Shown here piece after piece: positions 1 through 12,741 of a stretch of 64,000 bases of DNA. The DNA is from Acanthochlamys bracteata. Lineage: Eukaryota > Streptophyta > Magnoliopsida > Pandanales > Velloziaceae. The notes beneath the pieces are model-generated. The model ran no database searches. It worked only from the letters and a program-made list of their open reading frames with translations, and was not told the DNA's origin. The DNA is taken from the NCBI GenBank assembly GCA_019914995.1, contig CM034140.1, forward strand, positions 620,001 through 684,000, in the 5' to 3' direction. Position numbers and translations under genes: made by a program. Positions within the stretch are counted from its first letter, which is position 1, and the number at the start of each line of letters is the position of its first letter.

Positions 1-3000
1 GGACACCTTCCTTAGCTTTAACCTCCAATAAGGTATCAAGTCGAGAGGAATTATGGTCATGGAAAGGACGGCGTAGATATAACTCCGGACACAACCACCA
101 GTCTGTAACGAATATCTGCAATAAACTTCAACCCATGTTAGCTTGCGGCCTTTGAACCACAGTTCGCTGTGCATGGGCCTGTTTCATGTGAAAGCAACTT
201 ACAGACCTCTGACTTTGCATCTTTGATTGAAGAAGCAATTGCATCGAATGCGGCTTCACCATCAATAAACCACTGGACATAACTTCCATCTTCAGCCAAA
301 CCCCTTTGGGGTGCAAAAGACCCAAAACGGTGAGGATAGCACCAGCCTTCTATCGGAAGTGAAACATTGTTGATTGCACTAATCCACTCTTCAACTTTAG
401 CACTATTTATAGTTCTAAATTGAATTGTTCTATCACCGCAAGAAATCTGATATAAATTTCAATTAGATGCTGCAATTGAAAGGGTGAATCTTCATTGCAG
501 GTAGCTAGAGGTAGACAGCTTAAAGCTCCCACAGAAATAGGTATAGAGAAGAGGTTATAGGAACTACCATGAATCCAACACGCAGAGGATTCCGCTGCTT
601 TGTCTCCTTAGCTAGAGGCAGAACGCTTCCCACCTTCTCATCTGATTGAGGTAATACATCAAAAACAATAATATCTAACAGCTCAGTACCAAAAGGATCA
701 TTCAGCAATGCCAAAAATCCCGGTTTCAAGACAGCCCAGACCTATATCAGAACATTCAGCGAGGGAAATGTAGATTAATTACACACAGGAAAAGTGCACA
801 GAAAATACTCCAATAACAGTAATTCCAATGATAATTCATTCACTACATTAATATCTTAACCTTTTGCCAGTTTCCATTGCAAAAGCTGAACCAATGGCAC
901 GCACAGCATTTGTCACTGTGAACATTATGGATCTTTCTCAGATGTTTAACAGTAACAAAATTCTCCTTTAGCTTTGGGCCATAGACTGGTTCAAAAGATA
1001 GCCTGGAAACTTCCAAAAACTTGCAAACCTGCATTTTCCTCTTAGCTTTAAAGGAAACAACTTTACAAATTGAACTAAAGTAAAAGCAAAGAAGGTTAGT
1101 GTAGAGAAACTATTGACGAGTGAGCACCTAGCTAAAAGTTAAACTTTCTTCGGCCATCATGAGCATAAAATGGAAATGCTAGACATGGTAATACTAGGCA
1201 TCCTTCTTTTAACGATAACATTTGTACCTCTCGAGTATTCAAAATATCCAAATTCCCTAGAAAGTGATTCAGATACTGTTGCATGGCAACTTTTGCACTG
1301 TCACGGAACGATAGATGGCTTCGTAATGCTGGCCGAATTATTGGAAAAACAGCTTTAGAAGGAATATTTCTGCAAAAGGCATAGAAAGAACGAGGGATCC
1401 ACTGAATAGCTTAATTAAATGATCCAACAGATGCTGGTTCACCCATGCCAGGGAAACAGCTCAGTAAATTGCCTATGTCAGGCAGATTATGGTTGAAAAA
1501 GTGAGTCAGGACTGAAGAAAAAAGTGAAGGCAGCTCCTAGGAATTTAAAATACGATTCATCTTTTAAATTACTTCTTGTTGATACAAATACACCAAAATT
1601 ACAAAAGCATCATTGAATAGACAACACAATTACCTCTTTCTAGTTGAAGGATTTTCCTCAGCTTCCACACGTACAGACTCATCATCATCATCATTGATAA
1701 CCATGTTACTGTTATGTTCCCCCAGTCCAAGAAATTGAAGCCACTCTTTAACCTTCAAAAGTGAGAGTTAAAAGGCAAATTTATTACGGAAAACCTAGAA
1801 AGTTACTCAATTTAATAGCAAGCTTCGCATAGCTTGGTAAGAAATGCTTTTAAAAACGAATTTCACAAATTCTTTAATGTGCTGCAAATTGTAAGGAATA
1901 ACAACTTTCTAGTAGATTTTGATACTTCCAATAGGCAGAGGTTCCAACAATTTCTGCAAATTTTATCATAGATTCATCATGTTGAGATTCCAAGGGAAGA
2001 CAGAAGGGAAAGAATAAGCAAGAAGTGTTAATAAAAGAAGGCTACCTGCTCCTGCTTTTCATGAAGTTCCTCTATGAGTATACGTTTCTTCAAAGAAAGA
2101 TGTAGATAAAGAACTTGTGTGGCCTTCTTCACAAGACGCCATTTAAACTGGTGAAAATAAGAACACACACATGACAATCAAACTATTTCCATAAAGCATT
2201 TGGTACTGCAGAAAGTAAAGAGTAAAAAGAAATCAATTATTTTCTCGTGCAATCACTGAAACACATCCAAAGCTTTAGTGGAACATGCTAGTATAATGGA
2301 TTAAGAATTTCAGAGCCATGTTCAAAAAAAATTTCAAGAAAGATGAGTTTGGAATTACTTCAATGCAGTCATACTTATATTCTCAAGCAGTCATTTGTCC
2401 TTTGACGGCTGACTTCCTATTTATCACCTCAACACAACCCATAGTTATCTAATGCTGTCCTTGCTGGAAGGAAGAGAGTGCTACATAACTCAGAACCATA
2501 TTAGTTGGAAGAGCAATATTGTCAAGCAGCTACATAACCAAATTGACAGGGCTCAGAATACTCCTGTTACCAGTCCAAAAGCAATGTCCCTGACTTGGAT
2601 CTCAAGTGCTTCTTCCAAAAACAAACCAAAACAGGGAACCATCAAATGGCATTAACAGTTAAGTTAGTCCTATATATTTACTTCTACTCTTCTTTCCTCG
2701 TTGTGCTTCAAGGTTATCTGACTATTACCTAGTTTCTTCTCCAATCCTCTGTTTCTCATCAGCTTTCTCATGTTCTTTACCTTCTTGCAATTCCCAGCTT
2801 CCAGCATTGTCTGGATTTAGCTCCAGAAGATGCTTGCCTATGGTCTCACCTCACAACGCATCCATACTGATTTTGCAAGCATCCAACAAAAAAAATAGAT
2901 TCCAGTAGTTAAGTTACTAGGATTTGCACTCACATTGCAGAAGATGTTCCATGCTTCCATGAGCCTGCCTGCCCAGCCCAAAAGGTCGATCAAACAAGCA

Positions 3001-5378
3001 TAATGTTCTGGAGCTTGATCAATACCATATTTCCTGTTTATTAAAAGGAAACGGTCTGTTCCCTCATCCACCAGGCCTGAGTGAGCAAACGTGATAGAAC
3101 AGACAGAAACATCGTTTCATTTGGAGTTATGCTTCAGGATTTTCTTCTGTTTGTACTCTTCTAAAAAGTTGAAGTGCTTCTATACCGTGCCCATGACTCC
3201 CATAGGCCAATGATGCTTGTCCGTGAGACTACATTCTTGTCTACAATCTGATTAAAGACAAGTGTGCAGTCCAAACAGCTCCACTTTTTGCGTACATGTT
3301 GATAAGCGCGTTACTAATATAGCAACAAACACGAACCATGGCAGACTCCGGCCAATGTATCTGTCCGCCATAAGTGATATTCAATGTCTCTGAGCATGCC
3401 AAAAGAGCACAAGTTAAAGCCGCGCAATTAGGCTCCACCGCTCTCACCACCAAAAATGCTTCCTTATAAAGCTGGTTAGGAATGTAAACTCTGAACGATG
3501 CATTGTAAATTCCTACATATTTGCTGCAACTCAATCTCTCAAAAACCTCCACAGCTTCAGAAAGAGCTCCGCACCTCATGTAAAGCTCAATCAAAGCAGT
3601 ACCTAAAACAGTAGACTCATACGCAGCAACAGTAACCAACCCATGAATCTGCTTTCCTGTTCGAAACACACCCAAGAAACAGAAGCCTTAAGCAACGTGC
3701 TCAAAATGAACCCAGTGAACGGAACTCCTTCTTCGGCGCTTTTCATTGAGGGGAAAGTTGTAAAAACTTGTTTGGCAAGACCGCGTCGTGTGTAGTAGGA
3801 GAGAAGAGCGTTCCACGCTACAACCTCTCTCAAGGACATTTCGTCGAACACTTTAACCGAATCGTTCAAGAACCCGATTTCGGGTACGAATCTAAGAGGG
3901 AAGTTGTAACGGGTGAAGCTGCAGCCTGATTTTAGAACGAGGGCATAAAGCTGGCGAAGAAGAAAAAGAAGAACAGAGAGAGAGAAGGGGAGTAAACAAG
4001 CAGGACCAGAGACGTTCACCGGGGTCGATCCGGCGGCGGGCTGAAGCAATGAAACGCTGCGGCAAATTTGTTTTTTCTTTTGCTCATGTCAAATGTATTA
4101 GAAAGAAAAGTCGCGAAAAACAAAAAGAAGAGAAATCAGTACAAGAAGAAGAGAAAGCAGCAGCAGAGAAAGAAGAAATTTGCAAATTGAGCCCTTGAAA
4201 TATAAATTTGTCAGAAGATAAGTCTACTAAGATTATAAAAAGGTAGGGGTGACAATATGGGTTCGTGGGTCGATTTCGGGTCGATTCATATAATAATCGG
4301 GTCAAAAAAATTCAACCCTAACCCGACCCGTTTATTTATATGGGTCAAAATTGTCAACTCTAACCCAACCTATTTATAACCGGATCAAATTCGGATTGAC
4401 CCATTTAATAATTAAATTATTAAATAAAAATTATAAATATTAATTTTTAATAAAAATATATCAAAATTATTAATTATGATGCATTTAAAAAGAAAAAATA
4501 TTAATCTTGACAAATTTATAAATTAAATAAAAATTAATTAAAATTAAGATAAATTAAAAATATATATATACAAATTAAATTTAAATTTTTTGTTTTTTTT
4601 CTAATTTTTAAGTAATATATACTATATAAATAGTTAAACGGATTAAACGGGTCATTTTCGGGTCGACCCGAATCCGTTTAAAATTTTCGGGTCGACCCGA
4701 AATCGATCCAAACTCGTTTAAAACTTGACCCGAATCTAATTTTTTTGAGTCGGTTTCAGATCGGATTTTCGGATCGGGTCGATTTTTGCCACACTTATAA
4801 AAAGGATCGCGTTGTGAAGCCGCTAATAAGATGACCGAAATCTTTTTCTTTTTTGCGGTAAGATCCCTCAAACAACGTTGCAAATACATTCATATTTAAT
4901 TTCTTATGTAATTGAAACACATCCTAATTCAAAGAAGTTCTAGTTCATGTTACCATACACCAATCCTCAAAAACAAGCAAACTACAAATAATTCGCGACT
5001 ACAGATGAAAGCACAGAACCAAAGCACGCAATTCAACCATTTAGAATTTTAGCTAGCAGCGAAGAACACATAAACAAATTATGCAAAAATGAAGCAATGC
5101 AATGCGATTCAGAGTAACTTTCTTAGAAACGCTGTAAAGAAAATGAATGAAGATTTACGTATTACCTGTTTGTACTGGAGATCAATGGTGTAGGAAAGAA
5201 GAAGAGGAGTGATGTCCCCTGCATCAGGTTCTGAGACGGAGACGATGGTTGCTTTTGGTAGTTCATCGAATATCCGCATCGGTAATTCTCCGATGAACGA
5301 CGAAGACCGTGAAACTGTTGCCGGTCCTGAAGCCAGCTTCCTGTACCCGCTTCCATTTATCAATGGATTTTCCTCCAT
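1..5378 (-). CDS. PLDP2: Phospholipase D zeta (PX-PH type), 5' part; gene runs off the left edge
   Basis: Hydrolyses phosphatidylcholine to phosphatidic acid; PLD zetas act at endomembranes in auxin and phosphate responses (family knowledge). Eight exons join in frame: 5166-5378, 2046-2147, 1634-1752, 1228-1369, 861-1028, 568-741, 207-446 and 115 to beyond base 1, giving about 424 residues. The start is the first Met before the conserved IFDELPKA stretch. Residues about 35-200 match the PX region ([32 protein letters not shown]). Residues about 193-386 match the PH region ([27 protein letters not shown]). [13 protein letters not shown] and [13 protein letters not shown] then lead toward the first HKD motif, which lies outside the window. 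Wording is nearer to Arabidopsis PLD zeta 2 than zeta 1. The exon 7 donor is GAG followed by GTCTGT, a weak site. Intron 1 (2148-5165) contains a PPR pseudogene and a MITE. Very confident of the family, less so of the paralogue. Confidence 0.93.
2735..4049 (-). pseudogene. Decayed pentatricopeptide-repeat (PPR) gene inside PLD zeta intron 1
   Basis: Readable as PPR protein in three separate frames. 3603-4049 has [21 protein letters not shown] and a following repeat. 3241-3675 has [31 protein letters not shown] and [14 protein letters not shown]. 2838-3071 has [19 protein letters not shown] and RLMEAW. A one-base shift near 3675-3690 separates the first two blocks. The stretch 3072-3240 is PPR-like only if frames are switched repeatedly. 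E-motif-like residues ([17 protein letters not shown]) continue to about 2735. Order and wording recall the Arabidopsis PLS-type protein At5g66500. It lies on the same strand as the host gene, between its first two coding exons. Loss of function is inferred from the frameshifts. Confidence 0.85.
4244..4794. mobile_element. MITE family A, copy 1 (Mutator-like target duplication)
   Basis: A 551-bp AT-rich block bounded by an exact 11-bp direct repeat, TTATAAAAAGG, at 4233-4243 and 4795-4805. The ends are short imperfect inverted repeats: TAGGGGTGACAATATGGG on the left and, read inward on the other strand, GTGTGGCAAAAATCGACCC. The ends are rich in GGGTCGACCCG-type motifs and the interior has no coding capacity. 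It aligns along its length with the copy at 17444-18280. A 9-11 bp target duplication is typical of Mutator-like elements; that superfamily assignment is inference. Confidence 0.8.
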
Positions 5379-6852
5379 TGATGCTGCTGTTGTTGTTGTT
5401 TCGGTTGAAGCGTGGAGTTTGTGAGGTTTGATTAATAGAACTTTGTCGTGTTTTATTGGAACTGCTAACTGAAACGAAAATTATTTTGAAGAATTTTTGC
5501 TGATTTGAAGGATGTAAAGAAAGAGAAGAAATGGTGAGAAAAGAAAAAAAAAATGCATTTGAAAACGTGATCACGTTTTTAGTTCCTACATTTATAACAG
5601 TGAAATGACTAAATCACCCTTTCAAATGCAGCTCTTTTAAAATGAGCACCAAGTAAATGGGTATTTCAGTAGCGCCGCCCAGTGACCAACTTGGTTCGCT
5701 TATGATTTGTTTACTTTATCGTATATGAATTCAAAAAAACTTCAATTAAGGAATTTTATTTCATATATTTTTTATATTTATTTTGATACATAATTTAATT
5801 TTTTGAAAATTTTATTTTAAAAACTCAGATGCAGTAAATAGGTGAGGGTTTAAATTTCCAGTGCACACCGCTAATCCAATAACGTAAGGCAGGAAGTTTT
5901 ATGAGTAATTGTTCGCAAACATTACTCAAAATTTAGAGAGAGGCGGCCCATCGGCCCAAAATTATAGAAGGGTACTATGGTAAATTGAGAAAAATGTCCT
6001 GGATGTGGGGCCAGTGGCTTGTTCAGAATATCCAAGAATTATGCTACTGATTATCCTCTCCGCAATGATAACTATTTCCATAGACTTAACACAATCAAAC
6101 TCTTCTATTTTTTATTTTTGAAATTTTAATAAAACTCCTTGTTTCAAGTAGTTTATTATAACTTGTTGTTGTTAGTTACGTAAAGGGTTGAAAATTAAAT
6201 ACAAATCAAGCAGTGTATTATAATAGTCTGATCTAAGTAAAAACTTTTACCATTTACTTTGTGATATAATTAAAGGAGTACTTTCTTACTGAAAGTTAAT
6301 TATTAATAAATTACTAAAAAATGAATATAAATAATACTGTTAAAACTCATTTTAATTTATACTTAGTTGTAAAAAAATAATTTTTTAATAAAAATAATAA
6401 ATTATACTAGTTATTTTATAGTTAAAGTTGTATGCTCAGCTTTTTAATATTTGTGGATATACTAACAAAACATACAACTTCTCTTTCTTAATTCCAAAAA
6501 GGAGAAAACAAAAACAGAGTCAAAGGATTTTTGTGAATGAATAATAGCCAACTAAGAACAACGTTTCCTTTAACTATTACAAGTAAATCAATAATAGAAC
6601 AGATTTTTCATAAAAGAGCGATTCAGAACTTTCTAATGAAAAGTCAATTTTGATCCACAAGTGGACGAGAATCTCATTGGCATATCCAAATATGGCATTC
6701 CTTTTAGCCAACGGCGGCGGCAGGGCGGCTCTAGGAAGCATTTGAGCGAGAAACGGCGACCGTCTTAGCTGAGGCTCCACATCCGACAGAGACAGTGAAC
6801 CTTAGCAAGGGACGCCATATAATCATTTGACCTGCAGTAGAAAACGATAGGG
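5379..6852. other. Intergenic: PLD zeta promoter side and 3' flank of the TPR gene
   Basis: No gene seen. The part next to 5378 should hold the PLD zeta 5' UTR and promoter. GGCCCATCGGCCCA at 5945-5958 contains two site-II-like (TGGGCC type) motifs in reverse orientation. From 6080 to 6470 the sequence is plain AT-rich DNA. The part from about 6540 to 6852 is probably the 3' UTR of the TPR gene. Confidence 0.5.
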
Positions 6853-8439
6853 TTATGATGCCAAAGCAGGGGCTTCTATTAATGCCCTTGCAGGAAAATT
6901 TTCCTCGAGTACGAACCTTGATCCATAAACTGACTTGCAGGCTGAAGTGATGTATGATCTTGCCATATCCTCTTCTTTCTGAAAATTGTTTGCATACAAA
7001 ATTCAAAGACTAGATATTGCAGCAAGTCTAACATCATGTTTGAAATAAAGAGTTTGGAGAAGATCTGATAGTACACGTATTGAAACATCAAGAGCTGACT
7101 ACAAGAACTGATAGTTCATATATATAGAAGAATCACTTGTAAGTTGAAAGCATAATACTGAAGAGTTGCAGAACTGAATACCATACCTGTGCTTCATGAT
7201 AAAGGCCGGCATATAAAAGGCCATAAAAGCACTGGTCTTCTCGTCCTTGTGAATATGTGGAAACAAGCTGATACAACACAAATGCTTGAAAAGATAAGCA
7301 ACTGATGTACAGGATGTAGTCTTCAGATTTTGTTAGATTCCAATCTTAGATAACTGCTTGTGGTAGAAACATGCAAGAGCTTTTTCTATGAAAGTCCTTC
7401 AATTCACAGGCATGTTAAGAGTGTTTCAGAATCTTATAGAATGTTTATCGACCTTCTGTGGTTCTCCACCATCTTTAAACATGTTGTAAGCATCACGCAT
7501 TACAGGGCGAGGATCACGACCAACCTACAAGCATTCCAAAGGTTCATCCAAACAACAGTTGTTATAAGCTTCTCAGCAACAAAAATTAACATTAGGACGG
7601 CATAGGTTACAGATTTTACCTCCAAGAATCGCCTCCTAGCTTCATCTACTCCGTATGTCTGAGCTTCACATACGAAGCACCATATGGACTCCTCAGTGTC
7701 GTTTGGGTTGGCCGCAACGTCCAGCCTAAACTGTTCTGCTCCATCTTCAAATCTGTGGAAAAACAATCCGGAACATCTCATCTAAATCTTCTTTTTTGTG
7801 TTATTCATTATCTGATAGCATAATGATAAGGGTTAAATACCTGTTAAGGTAGTAAAGAGATAGGCCCCTCTGCCAAAGATCTGAAATTTGAAGCAAAAGA
7901 GAAGTCACTGATTTAAGTGAACGAAAGATGCATACATCAATGTGTTTGCATAGGTGCTCTTTGTTCTAGTAGTAGACATACATGCCTTTTGGCGAGGGTC
8001 CAATTCGATTGCTCGATCAAACTCCATTAATGATCCGCTAACATCTCCCTGCTCATCAAGTTACCGTTATCTATTATCTAGTCTAAGAATAAAACAATGT
8101 TTTTGTAGAGATTAACATTCACGAAGATGTAATATGAACAAGAGGGGCTTGCAAGGGAGTTAGTAAATTGACCTGCCGGAAGAGCTCCATACCCCGGTGG
8201 ACCGCAATAGCGGCTTCTCTCGCACTGCCCGCACCACCGCTGATTGCATCCCAGATTGCCGATGCCGATGGGATGAGCAACAACCTCCGAGGTAAAGTAC
8301 GAGCAGCAACCACTTGTCTTGGCGGTGGCAAGCTGAAGAAGGGAGATTTGATTTCACGGCTGCTGTTAAAACCATGAAGGAATTCTCCCCTGAGAAGAGA
8401 AGCATTGCTGCTTGAAGATGACGTGATAGCTAGCAGCAT
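6853..8439 (-). CDS. TPR-like plastid (thylakoid lumen-type) protein
   Basis: Seven exons (8173-8439, 7982-8048, 7841-7880, 7620-7752, 7453-7524, 7187-7267, 6853-6978) give 261 residues with every phase consistent. Residues 1 to about 60 are Ser/Arg-rich without acidic clusters, typical of a chloroplast transit peptide. A twin Arg followed by LLLIPSASAIWDA resembles a short Tat-type lumen signal. The mature part carries one clear TPR unit split by introns (GDVSGSLMEFDRAIELDP, then YLWQRGLSLYYLNRFEDG). Then come the family signatures ANPNDTEESIWCFVCEAQ, VGRDPRPVMRDAYNMFKDG and GREDQCFYGLLYAGLYHEAQ. These match the Arabidopsis family around At5g02590, sometimes called chloroplast lumen common family. 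The molecular role is unknown. Alternative: stromal location if the Arg pair is not a Tat signal. Confidence 0.88.
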
Positions 8440-10235
8440 GGCTTACTAGATTGGATTTGGAGGGACATGAAAGAGCCAGAGGCGATGGCTAGGTAAGTTA
8501 TGTGGATGAGAAGACCTTTCTCCAGAATCCAGAATTAAGAACTTCACTGGACCATTTGGATTGACCCGGAACTTGATCACTGATCCTAATGGTAATTAAC
8601 ACTCAGTTTAAACAGGTTACATCCAACTGACTAGCATCATCAGAAGAATTTATGAAGGCTAAGGCAAACACAGTTCAGTTCCTCTTCAATATTGCTATGC
8701 AATCTTGTTCCCTGTTTACCATATTTCACCATATTGAAGAACGGCTACGCACTTTACTAAACATGAAAAAGCAACATAAGCAGGACATACAACATTCACC
8801 AGTATCACTGCTATGAAATGCTTATTCACAAGCAAGAGCCATCTCGCAGCATCTGTGTCATCAGCACGATAATACGAATAGTATAAACATGGCAGTTACT
8901 AACTTGCCTGCTGAAACTTTGCTTTTAATTTAAAACATTCACCTGAGAATTAAAGTTCAGCTTCTTATTGGAAGCCAAAATCAGGAAAGAAAATGGTTTC
9001 TGCAGTCCAAGGAAGACACCAATCTTACAGATATCAAGAACCCTGAAGCTTTTATATAAGATCACTTATCAATTATCATGCAACCCTGTCTTACAATACC
9101 AAGGCATAATTTGACCTACTACACTATTTGATGAAACTAGACAGATGCCATCCAATTGGGCAGGCGAGATAAACAATAAACTCAAAAGCATGGCCAACAA
9201 GTCAGTAGCTTTCAGCAACTAAAGATGATGATGACAGCTAAGACAAGCATGTCATTGTGCAAGACGACAACAATGTAACGAGAGCAAAGAGCAGCATATG
9301 ATTTCACAGATACCCTCTTTGTGGAATGCAACACGCAATAATCTACAATCCAGGCAATAATCTACAATCTGCAACATGCAATAATCTATAATCCAAATAA
9401 AAAGAAAGTAGAAAATCAACTCGTGATATTGATACTGCACATGCATGCAATTAAGAATCCAGGCATCACAACCATGCAAAATATCTCTGAATCTTCAAAG
9501 GAAAAGGGCTCATGCAAAAAAGTCCAAGCTGCAAATTATAACAATAATGAGCAAGTTCAAATGTAGAATGATGTGGATGTGCATAAAAACCCAGTTAACC
9601 CACTACCATAGAACTGCTAAATTAGTGAAAGCCACATGAACATTCTAGCAACTTCCATTCAAATCCTTGGCAGATTCAAAAAAGAAACCACAAAGTTCAC
9701 GCAAGAAAGGACTGTCACCAACTGCATAACCATTCAATTAGCTTTACAAAAACATCTCTTTTATTCATCAATAAGCCATAATCAACTGAAACAAAGTTCA
9801 ACTTAATCTACTATCACAATTACCGATGCAAGTCAAATCAATGGGCACACATGCAATAAGGTTGGGCACGCATTCAAACAGTCTATGAAGATCCAAGGTC
9901 ATTCAAGACACAAGTAACAGAGATTTTAAGAAAAAAAGTGCAATTATGAATAGTTGCGCCTCCAGACGAAGATATAGCAACAACTATATTACATGCACAC
10001 AAGCAGCCGCTCCAGTTTATATCTAGGAGACTCAGACTCGTTGCAAGAATATATCAACATCTAACCATATACCCACAGGGAAATCAGTACAGCTTATTTC
10101 AGAAATCATTAAGGCATCAATTTCCATTGCTGCATAAATGAATGGAAGACGAAAAAACGTCACTAAATTAAGTAGATATTTACAATTCGTTTTATAAAAT
10201 CATAGATAATTACTTGATATGAACAACATATACCA
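8440..10235. other. Intergenic or long UTR/intron sequence, no gene seen
   Basis: No coding exon on either strand could be supported. The first part is the upstream region of the TPR gene; the rest may include the 3' UTR of the glycine-rich gene. A short imperfect tandem repeat of AATAATCTACAATC-like units lies at about 9330-9400. No tRNA or other RNA gene was recognised. Confidence 0.4.
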
Positions 10236-10763
10236 TCAGCAGACAGGCGACACGAAAGCGAGAGGCACAGCCTTTGGCCTAGCTGCAGCAATCATCCTGC
10301 ATACCCTAGTGAACGCAAAGTGTGTACAATTCGAAAGCGCAATCCAACAAATCACTTCATAAATAAAATCAATCGCTAGATCTGAAGATGCTCGCTTTCT
10401 TGGACGCGATTCTGATTCCCCTTCCCAATCCCTCCATCCTCCCCCACCGCCGCTACCAAACCCCCAACCTTTACCACCATCACCTCCACCCCCGAACGGT
10501 CCATCATCACCGTCGCGGCCGAGAAAGCCCTCGTCATCGTCACCCCCACCGGTTCTGGTACGCCGTCGAGCACGGCGTGTGCGGCGAACTAGGGCACGTG
10601 GTACGGCGGAAAAAGTTCGAGCAACGGTAGGAGGGGCGGTTGCGGAGATGGCAGAGATCGTGGCTGCGACCGATGACTGGCGATGGCGTGATGAGAAAGA
10701 TTTAATCTTTGCGATCCTACTGCAATAAGAAGAAGAAGGAGAACAGCTTCTGATCGAAGCCAT
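10236..10763 (-). CDS. Glycine-rich small protein, predicted organellar
   Basis: A single open frame of 175 residues. The N-terminus (MASIRSCSPSSSYCSRIAKI and on to about residue 75) is rich in Ser, Arg and Ala with almost no acidic residues, which suggests a mitochondrial or plastid presequence. Residues about 72-115 are Gly/Asp-rich (GGGDDDEGFLG, GFGSGGGGGWRDWEGES). A conserved-looking hydrophobic tail follows (DLAIDFIYEVICWIALSNC, HFAF), possibly a membrane segment or amphipathic helix. Similar plant proteins are annotated only as glycine-rich or uncharacterised. The last 20 residues could change if an intron uses GTATGC after the Arg of HFAFTR. I do not know its function. Confidence 0.6.
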   Translation of the reverse strand: MASIRSCSPSSSYCSRIAKIKSFSSRHRQSSVAATISAISATAPPTVARTFSAVPRALVRRTRRARRRTRTGGGDDDEGFLGRDGDDGPFGGGGDGGKGWGFGSGGGGGWRDWEGESESRPRKRASSDLAIDFIYEVICWIALSNCTHFAFTRVCRMIAAARPKAVPLAFVSPVC

Positions 10764-11463
10764 GGACGAAGAAAATTAGGGATTTGACCATCGATAAAAA
10801 AAATTTTGTGCGATCGATTTGGGAAGAGATACTTATATTTGTTTGGGATTTGTTTGTTGTGGCGGTAGAGGAACAAAGAGAGTGGACACGAACTCGATCG
10901 GTATCTGAGGTGGCGGTGTTTTTTAAACGCGAGAAGAAAAGACACGTGGGTCACTTTGAAAAGTGGTAGATAATTGATAGTGTAATAATGTTAACTAGTT
11001 CAAGGAGTATTTTTCTCTGAAATTATGATGTTTGAAATTAATTATTGAAAAGAATTTTAAATATATATATTTTTTGAAATCTTGGAAATAATTTTTTATT
11101 AAAAAATAATAATAATATTATGACATAATTTATATATATTTTTAACTTAAAAAATTTTATAAAAATATTTTTTAAAATCTTATAAACTATAAATAAAATT
11201 TTAAAAAAATTTTACAAAATTAGCCAACGTTTTAGTAAAAGCTGCTCTACGAGGTCGTACTGATTGGTTGAAAGGCCTAAAAGAGAATCTCAAGTGAATG
11301 TATTAGATCATATTTTAATTGAATAAAATTTTAGTTTTTCTTCAGATTTAAATTTTTATAATTATAGTTCTTGTATTTATTAGTTTAAATTTTATTTTGT
11401 TTCTTATATTAAAATTATGTTTTATAAAAAATTTAATTTTAAGATCGAGGTGTTACTAAATAG

Positions 11464-12194
11464 CAGTGTTTTAAAACCCAATCCGACCCTGCCGGGTCGA
11501 CTCAAAATTCGGCGATCCGGCACGATTCTAGATTGGGTGAGCAGCATAAATCAGTATGCAACAAATCCAGTAAAACTCGATCGATCCGACCGGTTTTTAG
11601 ATAACCCGATAACCTGATATTATTATTAAAAAAATAAAAAATTAAAATATGATCGCTCTTTGAATTATTTTACTGTTTCGAATTATTTCTATTAAGTTTT
11701 TAACCCTCATCTCCCTAACCGGTAAACCCATTTTTTTGCTATCGTTCTCGGCGCCGATCATTGCTACGGCTACCACGATCTATTGATTGCCGCCTAATCA
11801 TCTCTACTCTGCTGATCCTTACTACATGTATAAGGTGACAAATAATTATATATAATTATATATAGCGTAGCTAATTTGTAATATTTAAAATATTGAGATT
11901 TTTTTATATTTTGAACTTTTTGGTTATTGTCTTAATTTTTAAAAACTATTATTTCAAAAATAAAAGATGTAACTTCAAAAAATATATTTAATATTTATTG
12001 TATATAATCATATTTTAAAAAAATTTTAAATAGCTACTACGGTAGATATTATATATACTATATTTATAATATTAATATTTATTTAATAAATTTGATTTGA
12101 TCCAATGAGTCAACCCGATGACTCAATAAATTAATCAATAATCCGATAATCCGATAATATTTTGGGTCAAGCACTGGGGTGGTTTTAACATCAC
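11464..12194. mobile_element. MITE of a second family (type B)
   Basis: A 731-bp block between near-identical direct repeats, TTACTAAATAG at 11453-11463 and TTACTAATAG at 12195-12204. The ends form an imperfect terminal inverted repeat: CAGTGTTTTAAAACC on the left, GTGATGTTAAAACC from the right end. Both ends hold GGGTC/GACTC and CCGATAA motifs, and the interior is AT-rich with no coding frame. Class assignment (Mutator or hAT derivative) is uncertain. The rest of 10764-12929 is AT-rich with no gene seen. Confidence 0.6.
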
Positions 12195-12741
12195 TTACTA
12201 ATAGTACGGAGGAGTGCCGTTAGTTTGGTGAAGAACCAGATCTACCATTCTAACCAGTCCCTTCACTCTTTTTGTTTCCTTTCAGAAAGAATAGCTTCCC
12301 CAGAACCAATCAATCATAGACAAACAAAAAAACAGAAGACGCAAAGAGAACATTTTTTGTTCTGCAGTTCCGAATTCTTTTGTATCATTAAAACATGTGA
12401 ACTCATTATAATTTCATATCTGATAAGGGTTTTGCATATGCGGTGAACATTCATTCCGTACGATTAAGATCGTATTTCAATCATCCAAAATTTTAATTTT
12501 AATTTTTATATTTGTATATATTTTAATACAGTTCTAGTTTTAATTTTTTAACTCATTTTTAAAAATAGTTGAAAACAAAAATTAAACTCCACTTTAAATA
12601 TACTTTTTAAAAAATTTTATCTTTTAATTTTCAATTACAAGTAATTGAGTTATGAATATTTGAAACAAATTCTAGTGTAAAATAACAGTTCTTTCCCGTA
12701 ATCAAGCCACGGACCGGGTGCATAAAATACTAGTGAGCATA

